Shown here: piece after piece, positions 33,405 through 42,692 of the stretch | Layout of the letters: each line of letters begins with the position of its first letter | Numbering within the stretch: position 1 is the first letter of the stretch | Position numbers and translations under genes: made by a program | The notes under the pieces: generated by a model | The model's input: only the letters and a program-made list of their open reading frames with translations | Database searches by the model: none | Told to the model about the DNA's origin: nothing | Assembly: GCA_034331105.1 (NCBI GenBank) | Contig: JAXQGB010000014.1 | Coordinates: 248,001 to 312,000 of the forward strand | Direction: 5' to 3' | DNA from: Caenicola sp034331105 | GTDB taxonomy: Bacteria; Synergistota; Synergistia; Synergistales; Synergistaceae | DNA length: 64,000 bases

Positions 33405-34670
33405 TTAGTTTCCTTCTTTGTTTTTAGAATCGGGTGAAGAGAGGGAAAGTTCTTCCCCGGTCTGCCCTGCAAGCTCTGCTGCTGTTTTATTTTCCTTTTC
33501 TGTCTGAGCCGGCGCAACAGGGGCCTCGGGACGTACATTCTGCAGTCCGATGCGGATGATCCTGTCATTTGCATTCAGGCCCTTAATGACCTTACGCATG
33601 CTGCCGACCTCCGCTCCAAGTTCTATCCTTGCCTGGTGAGCAATGTTCTTCTCATCTACCGTATAAACATAGCTTCCCTGTGAATCTGCCAATATCGATT
33701 CCTGAGGGATGACCAGGCTTGTATCTTTTTCGACCGGTTTTGTTCCGACCCTGACCATCGAACCAGGTATAAGTGTGCCTGCAGGATTGGGGAAACGGAT
33801 GACCATATCAAGGGTACCGGTCCTTTCGTCAACTTTATTGCTTTCAAAGTCGCGTTCCCCTTGCATATTGACTTCCCTGCCATTTGATAGTACCAAAGTA
33901 GTCTCGTATACCGGCCCGTTTTTTCTGAACTGCTCTAGTTCGTCAAGATAGTCTTTATCCGGCAGGGCAAAAGAGACACGTATCGGATCCATCTGAACTA
34001 TCGTCGCAAGAGCGCCGGAGGATGGTGTCACATAATTTCCTTTTGTGAAGGCAGCTGCTCCTATCTGTCCGCTTATAGGAGAAGTTATCCGGGTATGTGA
34101 AAGGTCTATCTGTGCCAGCCTAAGTACTGCTTTAGCCTGTGCGACACTTGCCTTGGCCTGAAGGAACGCACTTTCTGCAGTGTCTATGTCGCTTGCCGAA
34201 ATGCTGCGCTCATCTGCCGCCTTAACGCGGGCAAGATACTTCTCTGCCTTCACCAGTCCGGCCTGAGCCTGTTCAAGTTCTGCTTTCCTAAGATCTGCCG
34301 TTGCCTGATAATGGCTCGAGTCTATCGTAAAAAGGGCCTGTCCTGCCTTTACAAAAGATCCCTCTTTGAAGTTTACTTTAACGATCTCTCCGGAAACCTG
34401 GGGTTTCAGGGACACGACCTGAATTGCTTCCACCTTTCCGATAAAACTGCGGCTTGAAGACAGATCCTTTTCTGTCACAGTGTAGAGAACTACAGCGGGA
34501 GCAGGGGGCAGCATCTGAGATTTATCAATTGCTGCATCGGATTTCAAGTAGTTCTTTGCTGCAAATCCAAGTATGACCATTAATGCGATAATTACAGCAG
34601 TCTTGATCCATCCGTTCTTCTTTGAAGAGTTTCCGATCTGTATCTTTCCGTCTTCCCCTTGTGCTGTCAT
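33405..34670 (-). CDS. RND efflux periplasmic adaptor (AcrA/MexA)
   Basis: Membrane-fusion protein of 421 aa. The N-terminal TM anchor (about 24-42) has no lipobox Cys. The lipoyl half-motif VVSLKPQVSGEIVKVNFKEG precedes a coiled-coil hairpin (about 115-190) rich in KAELEQAQAG. A second half-motif LSHTRITSPISGQIGAAAF follows, with beta-barrel and membrane-proximal domains after it. An odd C-terminal tail of about 40 residues is rich in P, A, E and K. It links the pump and the channel and is in one operon with both. Confidence 0.93.
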   Translation of the reverse strand: MTAQGEDGKIQIGNSSKKNGWIKTAVIIALMVILGFAAKNYLKSDAAIDKSQMLPPAPAVVLYTVTEKDLSSSRSFIGKVEAIQVVSLKPQVSGEIVKVNFKEGSFVKAGQALFTIDSSHYQATADLRKAELEQAQAGLVKAEKYLARVKAADERSISASDIDTAESAFLQAKASVAQAKAVLRLAQIDLSHTRITSPISGQIGAAAFTKGNYVTPSSGALATIVQMDPIRVSFALPDKDYLDELEQFRKNGPVYETTLVLSNGREVNMQGERDFESNKVDERTGTLDMVIRFPNPAGTLIPGSMVRVGTKPVEKDTSLVIPQESILADSQGSYVYTVDEKNIAHQARIELGAEVGSMRKVIKGLNANDRIIRIGLQNVRPEAPVAPAQTEKENKTAAELAGQTGEELSLSSPDSKNKEGN

Positions 34671-34704
34671 TTAAAAGCACCTGCTCTTTCTTTAATAAGA
34701 ATGT

Positions 34705-35325
34705 TCAGTTTTCTTTATAAAGTAATTCTTTCCTGAATGCGTTGCATATAAAATCTGTGCACTTTATAATGTCATCTGTGACAATTTCGTTGAGAACCAA
34801 TATAAACAGGCCATAAAAGACCGAAGTTATCGCTGAAGAAGCTTTCTCGACCTCAATATCCTGCCTGAGGATCCCCTCCTTCATGGCTCTATGCAAAATA
34901 TCGTTGATCATCTTCTTTTCTTTTGCTATCTGGTTCTTCAGAAGGGTAAATACATTGGACCTTACATCCTCCGGCCATTCAAAACGCCTGAGCATTATGG
35001 CGTGGATCTTCATAAATCTGTCATTTCTGTCAGGCGGCATAAGTTTTTTCTTGTAGTAATCACGCAGATCTGCCAATGTTTCGGGCTCGCCTATTTTTTC
35101 TGCAAACTCTATCTCGGAATCCAGGCATATCTCTCCGATCAGCTTGGAAAGCAAGTCACTCTTATTTTTAAAATGCCAGTAAAGAGCTCCTTTTGTCATG
35201 CCGACACGTTCTGCTATCTCACTCAATGTAACTTCTGAAAAACTTTTTTCGGAAAAAACGTCAAGGGCGGCTTCAAGAAGCAAACCTCTTGTTTTTATTG
35301 AATCCTCTTTCGTCTTTCTAGGCAA
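34705..35325 (-). CDS. TetR/AcrR-family repressor
   Basis: A 206-aa regulator. The N-terminal HTH (about 10-56) reads ALDVFSEKSFSEVTLSEIAE then GMTKGALYWHFKNKSDLL. The C-terminal ligand domain has AcrR-like length and ends with a region like AcrR's dimer helices. The TTG start has GGAAG about 7 nt upstream. It is the first gene of the efflux operon. A perfect palindrome in its own promoter resembles the AcrR operator, so it should repress itself and the pump, with release by toxic compounds. Confidence 0.93.
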   Translation of the reverse strand: MPRKTKEDSIKTRGLLLEAALDVFSEKSFSEVTLSEIAERVGMTKGALYWHFKNKSDLLSKLIGEICLDSEIEFAEKIGEPETLADLRDYYKKKLMPPDRNDRFMKIHAIMLRRFEWPEDVRSNVFTLLKNQIAKEKKMINDILHRAMKEGILRQDIEVEKASSAITSVFYGLFILVLNEIVTDDIIKCTDFICNAFRKELLYKEN

Positions 35326-35358
35326 CGCATCACTTCCAATTCAAAATTTGCATAGCGA

Positions 35359-35388
35359 ATTATACATACGCTGAAGTATGTATGTCAA
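35359..35388 (-). promoter_or_regulatory. Consensus promoter of the tetR-RND operon
   Basis: On the minus strand TTGACA (35383-35388) and TATAAT (35359-35364) both match sigma-70 consensus perfectly, with an 18-nt spacer. The palindromic operator fills the spacer. Confidence 0.85.
35362..35383. promoter_or_regulatory. AcrR-like palindromic operator
   Basis: A perfect inverted repeat, ATACATAC, 6 nt, GTATGTAT, lies across the promoter spacer and the -10. Its TACATAC/GTATGTA arms match those of the known E. coli AcrR operator. Binding would block RNA polymerase directly. Confidence 0.8.
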
Positions 35389-35442
35389 CACAAGTCAAAA
35401 TTTATGTCGTAATTTTATCGCCTGTATTGTAAAGAAAAGGTA

Positions 35443-36327
35443 TCAGGCTTTACTGCTGTCGTTCCTGCGCCTGCTTTTGAAAATGGCATCCGCAGAGTAG
35501 ACAGCCAGAGCTGTCCAGATAAAAATAAATGTAGTTATCCTGGACATCCGGATAGGTTCGTTGTAGACAAAGACGCCAAGCATAAAACTGAGTGTCGGAG
35601 AAACATATTGGACGAAGCCTATCGTCGTGAGGGGGACCCGTGCTGCACCATACGCGAAAAGTATAAGAGGAATTGAAGTCAGGATCCCTGTACCTGCAAG
35701 CAGAATATTCGTCAGTCCGTCATAAGGGAAAGATGCGGTTCCCTCTTTCTGCAGAAGTATGAGGAAAGTCAGTGCGATCGGAGACACCGTGAGTGTCTCA
35801 ATGAAAAGTGCTATGTCGGGTTTGGCCTTGACTGCCTTTTTGAGAACTCCGTATGATCCGAAGGAGAGAGCAAGGCCTATCGAAACAAGTGGAATGGATC
35901 CGACTGATATCAGTTCGACACTTACTCCGAGAACCGCAAGGCAAAGTGCGATCGTCTGGATTTTATTTAGTTTTTCCCTAAAAAACATCATCCCGAAGAA
36001 CATGCTCACAAGAGGATTTATAAAGTACCCAAGGCTTGTCTCCAGGATCCTTCCATGGTTGACAGCCCATATATATAGGCCCCAGTTGAAAGATATTAGG
36101 AATCCCCCTCCGGCAAGCCAGAAGATGTCGTTTTTTCTCTCTTTCAGCATATCCAGGAAGATCATCCGGTTTCTGTGCCCGAGCATCAGAAGGAAAGTTA
36201 AGATTGCAGACCATATTACCCGGTGGCCCAATATTTCAAAAGACGAGACCGCTTCCAGTGCTTTCCAGTAGACCGGCATTGCTCCCCAGATAAAATAAGC
36301 AAAAAAAAGAGCAGCTATCCCCTTCAT
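35443..36327 (-). CDS. rarD: RarD-family EamA permease
   Basis: Drug/metabolite transporter superfamily protein (294 aa, ten predicted TM helices). The N-terminus MKGIAALFFAYFIWGAMPVY and the HRVIWS segment are characteristic of RarD. FINPLVSMFFGMMFFREKL and QYVSPTLSFMLGVFVYNEP are the two EamA repeat ends. I take the ATG at 36327, with AGGTGG 8 nt upstream; the ATG at 36351 has AGGGG directly against it. The substrate is unknown. Confidence 0.85.
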   Translation of the reverse strand: MKGIAALFFAYFIWGAMPVYWKALEAVSSFEILGHRVIWSAILTFLLMLGHRNRMIFLDMLKERKNDIFWLAGGGFLISFNWGLYIWAVNHGRILETSLGYFINPLVSMFFGMMFFREKLNKIQTIALCLAVLGVSVELISVGSIPLVSIGLALSFGSYGVLKKAVKAKPDIALFIETLTVSPIALTFLILLQKEGTASFPYDGLTNILLAGTGILTSIPLILFAYGAARVPLTTIGFVQYVSPTLSFMLGVFVYNEPIRMSRITTFIFIWTALAVYSADAIFKSRRRNDSSKA

Positions 36328-36474
36328 ATTCTGGTCCACCTGATTCAGCATCCCCTGTCATCATTTAGGAAGAAAGGCCTTCCGACTGCACAATTGTACA
36401 CTATATCTCCGATTTGTGATAAACTTAGCCATTATTCATCTAGTGCTTTCTAAAGGTGGAAGGAAGTATCCGAT

Positions 36475-37665
36475 ATGTCTGATAATTCAGGACTATCTGC
36501 TCTGGGAGCCCAGCTTCTGACTGAAGCAGAGAACATCTCAGAGGAAATGCGGGATTGGAGAAGGGATTTCCATCAGTTCCCCGAGCTTGCATTCGAAGAA
36601 AATATCACTGCCTCCAAAATAACAAGGGTACTCGATTCTATCGAGGGCATGGAGGTCATCTCAGGTTTTGCAATTCCAACATCCGTAATCGGGATCCTGG
36701 GGAAAGACCTGCCTGGGCCTGCTATCCTTCTGCGCTCCTGTATGGATGCACTTGCTGTTGAAGAAGAGACCGGGCTTCCCTTCTCTTCGTGCATGCCCGG
36801 CCTTATGCATGCATGCGGACACGACGCCCATATGGCGTCTCTCCTTGGAGCAGCCAAAGTGCTCTCACTTCACAGAGATGAATTAAAAAGAAAAGTTGTA
36901 TTCCTTTTCCAGCCTGCGGGAGAAGGGAAGGGCGGGGCCAGGATACTTGTTGAAAACAGGTTTCTTGAAACTTTCAACATCGGAAACGCAGCTTCTCTCA
37001 ATTGGTGGTCAGAAATTCCTTATGGGGAACTTTTCCTGCGCAAAGGTGTCCTGACAGCACTGTCGGACAGGATACATATCGACATCAGAGGTACTGCAGG
37101 ACACGCTGCAGAGCCTCACATGGCGATCGACCCCATAACGATAGCTTCTCACATCGTTATTGCGATACAGACGATGCTTACAAGAGAGATAGACCCAAGA
37201 GACCCGATAGTCGTTTCTTTCGGACAGATAGATGCGGGTTACGCTTATAATGTAATACCTGAACAGGTCAATCTATAGGGGACGCTGCGCGCTTTCAGCC
37301 CAAAAACAAGGGACTTTGTCCAGAGCAGGATAGAAACTGTTGCCCCTGCAATTGCCAAAGCATTCAGAGGCCTGGCCTCCGTAGAATACACAAGGAATTA
37401 CAGCCAGGTCGAAAATGACTTTGAAATGGTTGATAAGGTAGTAAACATCGGCATTCCTTTCTTTGGTGATGATGGCATTAAGATGTTGGAACGGCCGTTG
37501 CTCTCCGGAGAGGATTTTTCCTTCTTCAGTTCATGTGTCCCGTCTGTATTTATGCTCATGGGGACCGGGCTGGAATATGGTCTTCACCATCCAAGGTATG
37601 ACATTCCTGAGAGCATGCTTCCTTTTTCAGCCGCATGGGAATCGTACATGGCATTAAAGCTTTAA
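36475..37665 (+). pseudogene. Decayed M20D amidohydrolase, amber-interrupted
   Basis: Homologue of M20D amidohydrolases (IAA-amino acid, hippurate or carboxypeptidase type). The frame would give 396 residues but is cut by an in-frame TAG at 37276-37278 (codon 268), between EQVNL and GTLRAF, inside the conserved NVIP...GTxR stretch. The metal Cys/His of MHACGHDAHM (C114, H116) remain. However, the catalytic Glu of the FQPAEE motif is Gly (FQPAGE, residue 149) and the LHV metal His is Asn (SLNWW, residue 176). The intact downstream half keeps LHHPRYDIPE. Three independent defects support loss of function. A normal Shine-Dalgarno remains. Confidence 0.85.
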
Positions 37666-37683
37666 CAGAGTGGAGGGGAAGCA

Positions 37684-39159
37684 TTGGCTCCCAGACTTGA
37701 AAATATCATAATATCAAACCTAGAATCACTTCGAACAGAACCATTTATATGGTGGCAGAAAACATGGTGGTCAGGCGGCGCGTTTCTTGAACTGACAGAG
37801 GAATGCGAGAAAGGCTTCCGTTCAAGCGGCTTCAAGGCCGGACAAAGAATGGCTTTCCTTCTTCCCAACAGCCCGATACTGCTCGCATCAATGATAGCCG
37901 TATGGAAGCTTGGAGGAACGGTAGTACCCATAGATCCCAGAAGCGGTTACGTCTCCCTTATAAAACAGCTCAAGCACGCAGATGTATTCGCCTCTATAAC
38001 TTACAGGGGGTCATCGAGCATTGTGCCTCTCATCTCTGAGGAGGGCATACCCTGTGTCGTAACTTCTTTGGACGCCCCTGTAGAAAGCATTGCAGGAAGA
38101 ACGTCCGAGGAAGAATCGACAGACACTGCCGTTATTTTTTACACTTCAGGCACTACGGGCGAACCGAAGGCTGTTCCTTTGACTCATGCCAACCTTTACG
38201 CCAGCATCAACTCATGTGTCGATCATATCGGCAAACTGACGGATGACGACGTTTTCCTTAATGCTCTGCCAAATTTTAACGCATTCGGATTTGTATGCGG
38301 TTCCCTGATCCCTCTTGTCAAAGGCACAAGCCAGGTCGTCCTTCCGACCTTCATGCCTCCTGAGGCTGCCATGGACGCCATGAGAAATGCTTCTGTAACT
38401 ATCGTGCCCGCCGTTCCGACAATTATTTCGCTTCTGCTTGGAACTGTAGCAAGAGGAATTACACCTCCAAAAAGCCTCAGGTACATACTCTCGGGAGGAG
38501 ACAGGCTTCCTCTCGATTTTGACAAAAGATCCCAGGAGTATCTCGGCGTTCCTGTCATAGAAGGATACGGGCTCACTGAAGCTGCTTCTGTCGTATCGAT
38601 AGCCCCAGGGATAGAAAACAGAAAAGCGGGCAGTGTCGGCACGCTTTTATCATGTGTCGAAGCTGAAATAAGAAATGATGAGGGGGCGGTTCTTCCAGCA
38701 GGTTCAGAAGGCCATCTTTGGATCAGGGGCGACAATGTGGCAAAATGCTACTACCGAAACCCTGAGCTTACTGCAAAGAGATTCGTGGACGGATGGTTCG
38801 ACACCTGTGACATAGCCAGGTTCGACAAAGATGGATATCTCTACCTTGTAGGACGCAGGACAGAGGTGATCTTCGTCGGAGGCTTCAAAGTCTATGCGCA
38901 GGAAGTAGAGAAAGTTCTGCTTGAACATCCCGCTGTAGTTGAGGCGGCAGTCATAGGAGTGCCCCGCTCAATAAGCGGAGAGATAGTAAGGGCATTCGTT
39001 GTACTGAAAAAAGATGAAAAGGTCACTTCAAAGGAACTCATCGAACACTGCAAGAAAAAACTTTCTTACTACAAAGTACCCAGAATAATCGATTTCCTTA
39101 CCGAGATGCCAAGGTCAAGCATAGGAGAAATTCTAAAAAGAAAGCTTGGAAAGGACTAA
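37684..39159 (+). CDS. AMP-forming acyl-CoA synthetase/ligase
   Basis: Adenylating enzyme of the ANL superfamily (491 aa), forming acyl-AMP and then acyl-CoA. Motifs are FYTSGTTGEPKAVPLTH (P-loop, about 155-171), EGYGLTEAASVV, DGWFDTCDIARFDKDGYLYL (A8 hinge Asp), VGRRTEVIFVGGFKVYAQEVE and the catalytic Lys in GEILKRKL. GGAGGGG sits 5 nt before the TTG start. Its stop is 6 nt before citC, so it is probably transcribed with citC and citX. The acid substrate cannot be read from the sequence; a medium-chain or aryl acid is possible. Confidence 0.88.
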   Translation: MAPRLENIIISNLESLRTEPFIWWQKTWWSGGAFLELTEECEKGFRSSGFKAGQRMAFLLPNSPILLASMIAVWKLGGTVVPIDPRSGYVSLIKQLKHADVFASITYRGSSSIVPLISEEGIPCVVTSLDAPVESIAGRTSEEESTDTAVIFYTSGTTGEPKAVPLTHANLYASINSCVDHIGKLTDDDVFLNALPNFNAFGFVCGSLIPLVKGTSQVVLPTFMPPEAAMDAMRNASVTIVPAVPTIISLLLGTVARGITPPKSLRYILSGGDRLPLDFDKRSQEYLGVPVIEGYGLTEAASVVSIAPGIENRKAGSVGTLLSCVEAEIRNDEGAVLPAGSEGHLWIRGDNVAKCYYRNPELTAKRFVDGWFDTCDIARFDKDGYLYLVGRRTEVIFVGGFKVYAQEVEKVLLEHPAVVEAAVIGVPRSISGEIVRAFVVLKKDEKVTSKELIEHCKKKLSYYKVPRIIDFLTEMPRSSIGEILKRKLGKD

Positions 39160-39165
39160 GGCTTA

Positions 39166-40221
39166 ATGTTCGGCTTTCAGACCAGAACGATAAAAAATCT
39201 CAGCAAAAATGAAAAAGAACAGGTGAAACTGCTGCTTGAGAGAAACGGACTGACCTTTGAAGGCGCTCCTGACTGTACGGCTGTCGTGGAGAACTCCGAT
39301 GAAAAGGTCATCGCGACGGCAAGTTTGCAGGGCAAAGTGATAAAAATGGTGGCAGCAGATGCCGAATGGCAGGAAGCTGGCCTCTCCGGCATGGTGATAT
39401 CAGACTTGCTTCGTTATGCAAGGGAGAACGGGATATTCCACCTTTTCGTCTACACTAAATGTGACATGGCGGATAAATTTGCATACCTGGGCTTCAGCGA
39501 ACTGGCGAGGACAGAGACTGTTGTTTTGATGGAGTCCGGACAGCCATCTTCTGAAGATTACCGCGACCTCCTTAAACAAAACAGGATATTTTCTGACAAA
39601 AAGAACATCGGGGCTGCTGTAATGAACTGCAACCCATTTACAAATGGTCACAGGTACCTGATCGAGACCGCTGCAGGAGAATGTGACGGCCTTTATGTCA
39701 TAATCGTCCAGGAGGACCTCTCTCTCTTTCCTTTTAAAGACAGGATGATGCTGGTAGAAGAGGGCACGAAAGATCTCGGGAATGTCAGACTGATCGCCAG
39801 CGGTGACTACGCAGTATCGAGAGCCACGTTCCCTACTTATTTCCTGAAAGACAAATGTACTGCTTCTGTTGCTGAAACACAGGCTGAACTTGACGCTACC
39901 CTTTTTGCGAACCTTTTCGTCCCGGAACTCTCGATCGTAAAACGTTTTGTTGGGACTGAACCGTTTTGTCCGATCACATCAAAGTACAACGAGATGATGA
40001 AGAAAGTTCTCCCGGCGCGGGGGGTAGAAGTTGTTGAGATAGAAAGGCTCAACGACCCTACAGGAAAAGCTGTGTCAGCTTCAAGGGTCAGAAAGGCCAT
40101 CGCAGACAACGATTTTGAGGCGCTAAAGGAAATGCTCCCTCCTGTTACGCTGGATTACCTTTCTTCCGTGAGAGGAAGGTCTGTCGTTGAAAAACTGATC
40201 CATGAACATAAAGAAAACTGA
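39166..40221 (+). CDS. citC: [Citrate (pro-3S)-lyase] ligase
   Basis: Acetate:HS-citrate lyase ligase (351 aa), which acetylates the phosphoribosyl-dephospho-CoA arm of the citrate lyase acyl carrier protein. An N-terminal GNAT-like domain (about 1-125, EAGLSGMVISDLLRYA) is followed by a nucleotidyltransferase domain with the CNPFTNGHRYLIE motif (HxGH type). FVPELSIVKRFVGTEPFCPI and SASRVRKAI are typical of CitC. It overlaps citX by 20 nt. The lyase subunits citD, citE and citF are not in the window. Confidence 0.93.
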   Translation: MFGFQTRTIKNLSKNEKEQVKLLLERNGLTFEGAPDCTAVVENSDEKVIATASLQGKVIKMVAADAEWQEAGLSGMVISDLLRYARENGIFHLFVYTKCDMADKFAYLGFSELARTETVVLMESGQPSSEDYRDLLKQNRIFSDKKNIGAAVMNCNPFTNGHRYLIETAAGECDGLYVIIVQEDLSLFPFKDRMMLVEEGTKDLGNVRLIASGDYAVSRATFPTYFLKDKCTASVAETQAELDATLFANLFVPELSIVKRFVGTEPFCPITSKYNEMMKKVLPARGVEVVEIERLNDPTGKAVSASRVRKAIADNDFEALKEMLPPVTLDYLSSVRGRSVVEKLIHEHKEN

Positions 40222-40720
40222 CATTGAGAATATCCTTTCTGAAATACTTTCAGGAAGAGAAGATAGAGTAAGGATAAGGGACGCACACCTCTCTGAAAAT
40301 GTATTTGCCTGCCAGATAACCCTTAACATTCCCGGATATCCCAAACTCATCCCCAACGATGAAAGGGCCGTGGAAAGTGTCAGTAAGGCATTCATTGAAA
40401 AATGGACCTCCTGTCCCATATCCAAAAAAAAGATCACAAATGCTGCAGGAGTTTGCTGGGTAGGTTTTTTCGAAGGAGATATCACTGCTGCAAAAAAAGC
40501 AAAAGAAATTGCTGTCAGTATAGAGGAAGGCATCCCTGAAGGGCGCATCTTCGACATAGATATTATCGTGCAGATAAAAACTATCTCAAGATCAGACCTT
40601 GGACTCCCCCCCCGTACATGCCTGCTCTGCGGCAGGCCCGCAAAGGAGTGCGCGAGGGATCGCAGTCATTCTTATGAAGAACTTAGGACCGCAATAGAAA
40701 AACTTATAAAAAATATTTGA
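40202..40720 (+). CDS. citX: Apo-citrate lyase phosphoribosyl-dephospho-CoA transferase
   Basis: Holo-ACP synthase CitX (172 aa), which loads the 2'-(5''-triphosphoribosyl)-3'-dephospho-CoA prosthetic group onto CitD. The family signature near the C-terminus is clear: GRIFDIDIIVQ, ISRSDLGLPPRTCLLCGRPAKECARDRSHS. A short N-terminal region with REDRVRIRDAHL precedes it. It overlaps the end of citC, hence coupling. CitG, which makes the prosthetic group precursor, is not seen here. Confidence 0.92.
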   Translation: MNIKKTDIENILSEILSGREDRVRIRDAHLSENVFACQITLNIPGYPKLIPNDERAVESVSKAFIEKWTSCPISKKKITNAAGVCWVGFFEGDITAAKKAKEIAVSIEEGIPEGRIFDIDIIVQIKTISRSDLGLPPRTCLLCGRPAKECARDRSHSYEELRTAIEKLIKNI

Positions 40721-40957
40721 TATCTCCGCAATTTCCTGTCGAAAAAAAGTTATCCAACATGTAGATTTAATAAAGAGTATAAATCCACTTATGATTTATT
40801 CTCATCTTTAGTCATATTGCTTTTGAGGATACGGTAAACGCCGGATCAGTCCGATCAACATAAAAAAATGAAAGATAATTGGCGTTTTTATCAACATAAA
40901 TAGTGCAAAATAAACTATACTTTATATAACATTTGAATACACGCAGGAGAGGATAAC

Positions 40958-41449
40958 ATGCTGAACCGTCCGGACTGGGACAGTTATTTTTTGATGATAG
41001 CAAAGGTAGTTGCCAGCAGGAGCACATGCATGAGAAGAAATGTAGGAGCTGTTCTTGTAAAGGACCAGCAAATACTCAGTACCGGCTACAACGGAGCTCC
41101 AAAGGGGATAATACACTGTGAGGAAGCAGGATGTCTGAGGGAAAAACTTGGCATCCCTTCAGGTGAAAGGCATGAGATCTGCCGCGGGTCCCATGCTGAG
41201 ATAAACGCTATAGCGCAGGCGGCATATGCAGGAGTAGCCACTGCGGGATGCTGGCTTTACTGTACACATGAGCCGTGTGTCTACTGTACTAAAGCCCTTA
41301 TCAACTGCGGATGCAGGCGTATTGTTTATATTCATCCATACCCGGACAGGATATCGAGGGAGATCATTTTGCAGTCGGGGATCGAAGCGGTATGCATACC
41401 CGATGATGAGCCGGTGAAGAATAATTTTTCAATAGGAGGAAACAAATAG
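40958..41449 (+). CDS. dCMP deaminase-family protein (ComEB-like)
   Basis: Zinc cytidine/deoxycytidylate deaminase of 163 aa. The site is HAEINAI (His ligand and catalytic Glu) and HEPCVYC TKALINCG (PCxxC). It also has the N-terminal DWDSYFLMIAKVVASRSTC and VGAVLVKDQQILSTGYNGAP typical of dCMP deaminases, plus the RHEICRGSHAE insert. GCAGGAGAGG precedes the ATG. It makes dUMP from dCMP for thymidylate synthesis. The HD gene starts immediately after its stop (TAGATG). Confidence 0.9.
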   Translation: MLNRPDWDSYFLMIAKVVASRSTCMRRNVGAVLVKDQQILSTGYNGAPKGIIHCEEAGCLREKLGIPSGERHEICRGSHAEINAIAQAAYAGVATAGCWLYCTHEPCVYCTKALINCGCRRIVYIHPYPDRISREIILQSGIEAVCIPDDEPVKNNFSIGGNK

Positions 41450-42013
41450 ATGTTTACACGCGAAGAATCAATCGAGTTTCTCATGGAACACAACAAGGAA
41501 GAGATGCACATCAAACATGCATACGCTGTTGAAGCAGCGATGAAATGGTTTGCCAGGGAAAACGGCGAAGACGAAAGCTACTGGGGTCTTATCGGACTTA
41601 TGCACGATATTGACTGGGAGGAATTCCCCAGCACAGAGACCCACCCCATGAAAGGCGGGGAGATGCTCAGAAAAAAAGGCTACCCTGATGATTTCGTGCA
41701 TGCTGTGCTTGCTCATGGTTGGGAATACTCAGGGATAAAACCTGAAACACTATGCGAAAAATATCTTTACACAATAGATGAACTGACCGGATTCATTACA
41801 GCGGTGGCACTTGTTCGTCCAAGCAAATCGCTTCAGGACCTGGAACTGAAATCAGTTAAGAAAAAATGGAAAGACAAGGCTTTTGCAAGGGGTGTTAACA
41901 GAGAAGTGATCGAGAAGGGATCAGAATTGCTGGACATCCCGCTGGAAACGCTTATTGAACAGACCATTACGGCTTTAAGACCCGTAGAAAAAGAGATCGG
42001 GCTTGGTTCCTGA
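41450..42013 (+). CDS. HD-domain phosphohydrolase, unknown substrate
   Basis: A 187-aa HD-superfamily protein. The metal-binding set is visible: H in HIKHAYAVEAAM, the HD pair in LIGLMHDIDWEE, H in VLAHGWEYSG, and a late Asp in TIDELTGFITAVALV. Homologues are often annotated as hydrolases (HDIG-like). It starts directly after the dCMP deaminase stop, with AGGAGG upstream, which hints at a nucleotide substrate. That link is inference. Confidence 0.8.
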   Translation: MFTREESIEFLMEHNKEEMHIKHAYAVEAAMKWFARENGEDESYWGLIGLMHDIDWEEFPSTETHPMKGGEMLRKKGYPDDFVHAVLAHGWEYSGIKPETLCEKYLYTIDELTGFITAVALVRPSKSLQDLELKSVKKKWKDKAFARGVNREVIEKGSELLDIPLETLIEQTITALRPVEKEIGLGS

Positions 42014-42053
42014 AAATAATAAGAATCATAAATATTAGGAGGGAGGATACAAA

Positions 42054-42692
42054 ATGTCAATTTCATTGGTACTTGCCGATGACCACCCGCTTACAAGAGA
42101 AGGAATGAAAGCATATCTGGCTAAAGAGACAGATTTTAATATCCTGGGAAGCTTCGCAGACGGAGAATCAGCATGGACAGGGATACAGCAGCTTAGGCCC
42201 CAGGTGGCCCTTCTTGACATCAGGATGCCGGGAATAGACGGGGTGGCTCTCGCGCGAAAGATAAAGGAAGCATCTCTTCCCGTAGCATCCCTGATGCTGA
42301 CTTCTTACGATGCGCAGCAGTACGTTATGGCGTCACTCAGAGCAGGTGCCAGGGGTTACGTTCTAAAGACCGCAAGCATGGAAACTCTTTCAAAGGCGAT
42401 AAGGATCGTAGCGCGGGGAGGCTTCTATCTTGACAGCGAGGTGGCAAATGCTGTTGAGCAGGAAGGAGATTTCGTTCCGGAACCTGTCTCAGTAAGAGAA
42501 AGGGAGGTACTTCTCCTCGCAGCACGTGGACTTTCAGGAAAAGAGATAGCAACACAGCTTTTCATAAGCGAGAGGACTGTGCAGACACACCTGGCCTCAA
42601 TATACGACAAACTTGGAGCAAAAAACAAGACAGAAGCAATGCTGCTCTCTCTTAAATACGGCATAGTGACACTGGAGGAACTGCTCGATTGA
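42054..42692 (+). CDS. NarL/FixJ-type response regulator
   Basis: Response regulator of 212 aa. The N-terminal receiver (about 1-120) has acidic DD (LADDHPLT), phosphoacceptor Asp in VALLDIRMPGIDG, Thr/Ser in LMLTSYDA and Lys in GYVLKTAS. The C-terminal LuxR-type HTH (about 145-205) reads LSGKEIATQLFISERTVQTH and LGAKNKTEA. GGAGGGAGG precedes the ATG. The kinase gene overlaps its 3' end by 4 nt, so the pair is a two-component system. No obvious target gene is adjacent. Confidence 0.93.
   Translation: MSISLVLADDHPLTREGMKAYLAKETDFNILGSFADGESAWTGIQQLRPQVALLDIRMPGIDGVALARKIKEASLPVASLMLTSYDAQQYVMASLRAGARGYVLKTASMETLSKAIRIVARGGFYLDSEVANAVEQEGDFVPEPVSVREREVLLLAARGLSGKEIATQLFISERTVQTHLASIYDKLGAKNKTEAMLLSLKYGIVTLEELLD

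Noticed and set aside
37276..37278. Reading the TAG in the M20 gene as pyrrolysine
   Set aside because: Active-site residues are also lost, no pyl genes are in the window, and this family is not known to use pyrrolysine. A nonsense mutation is simpler.
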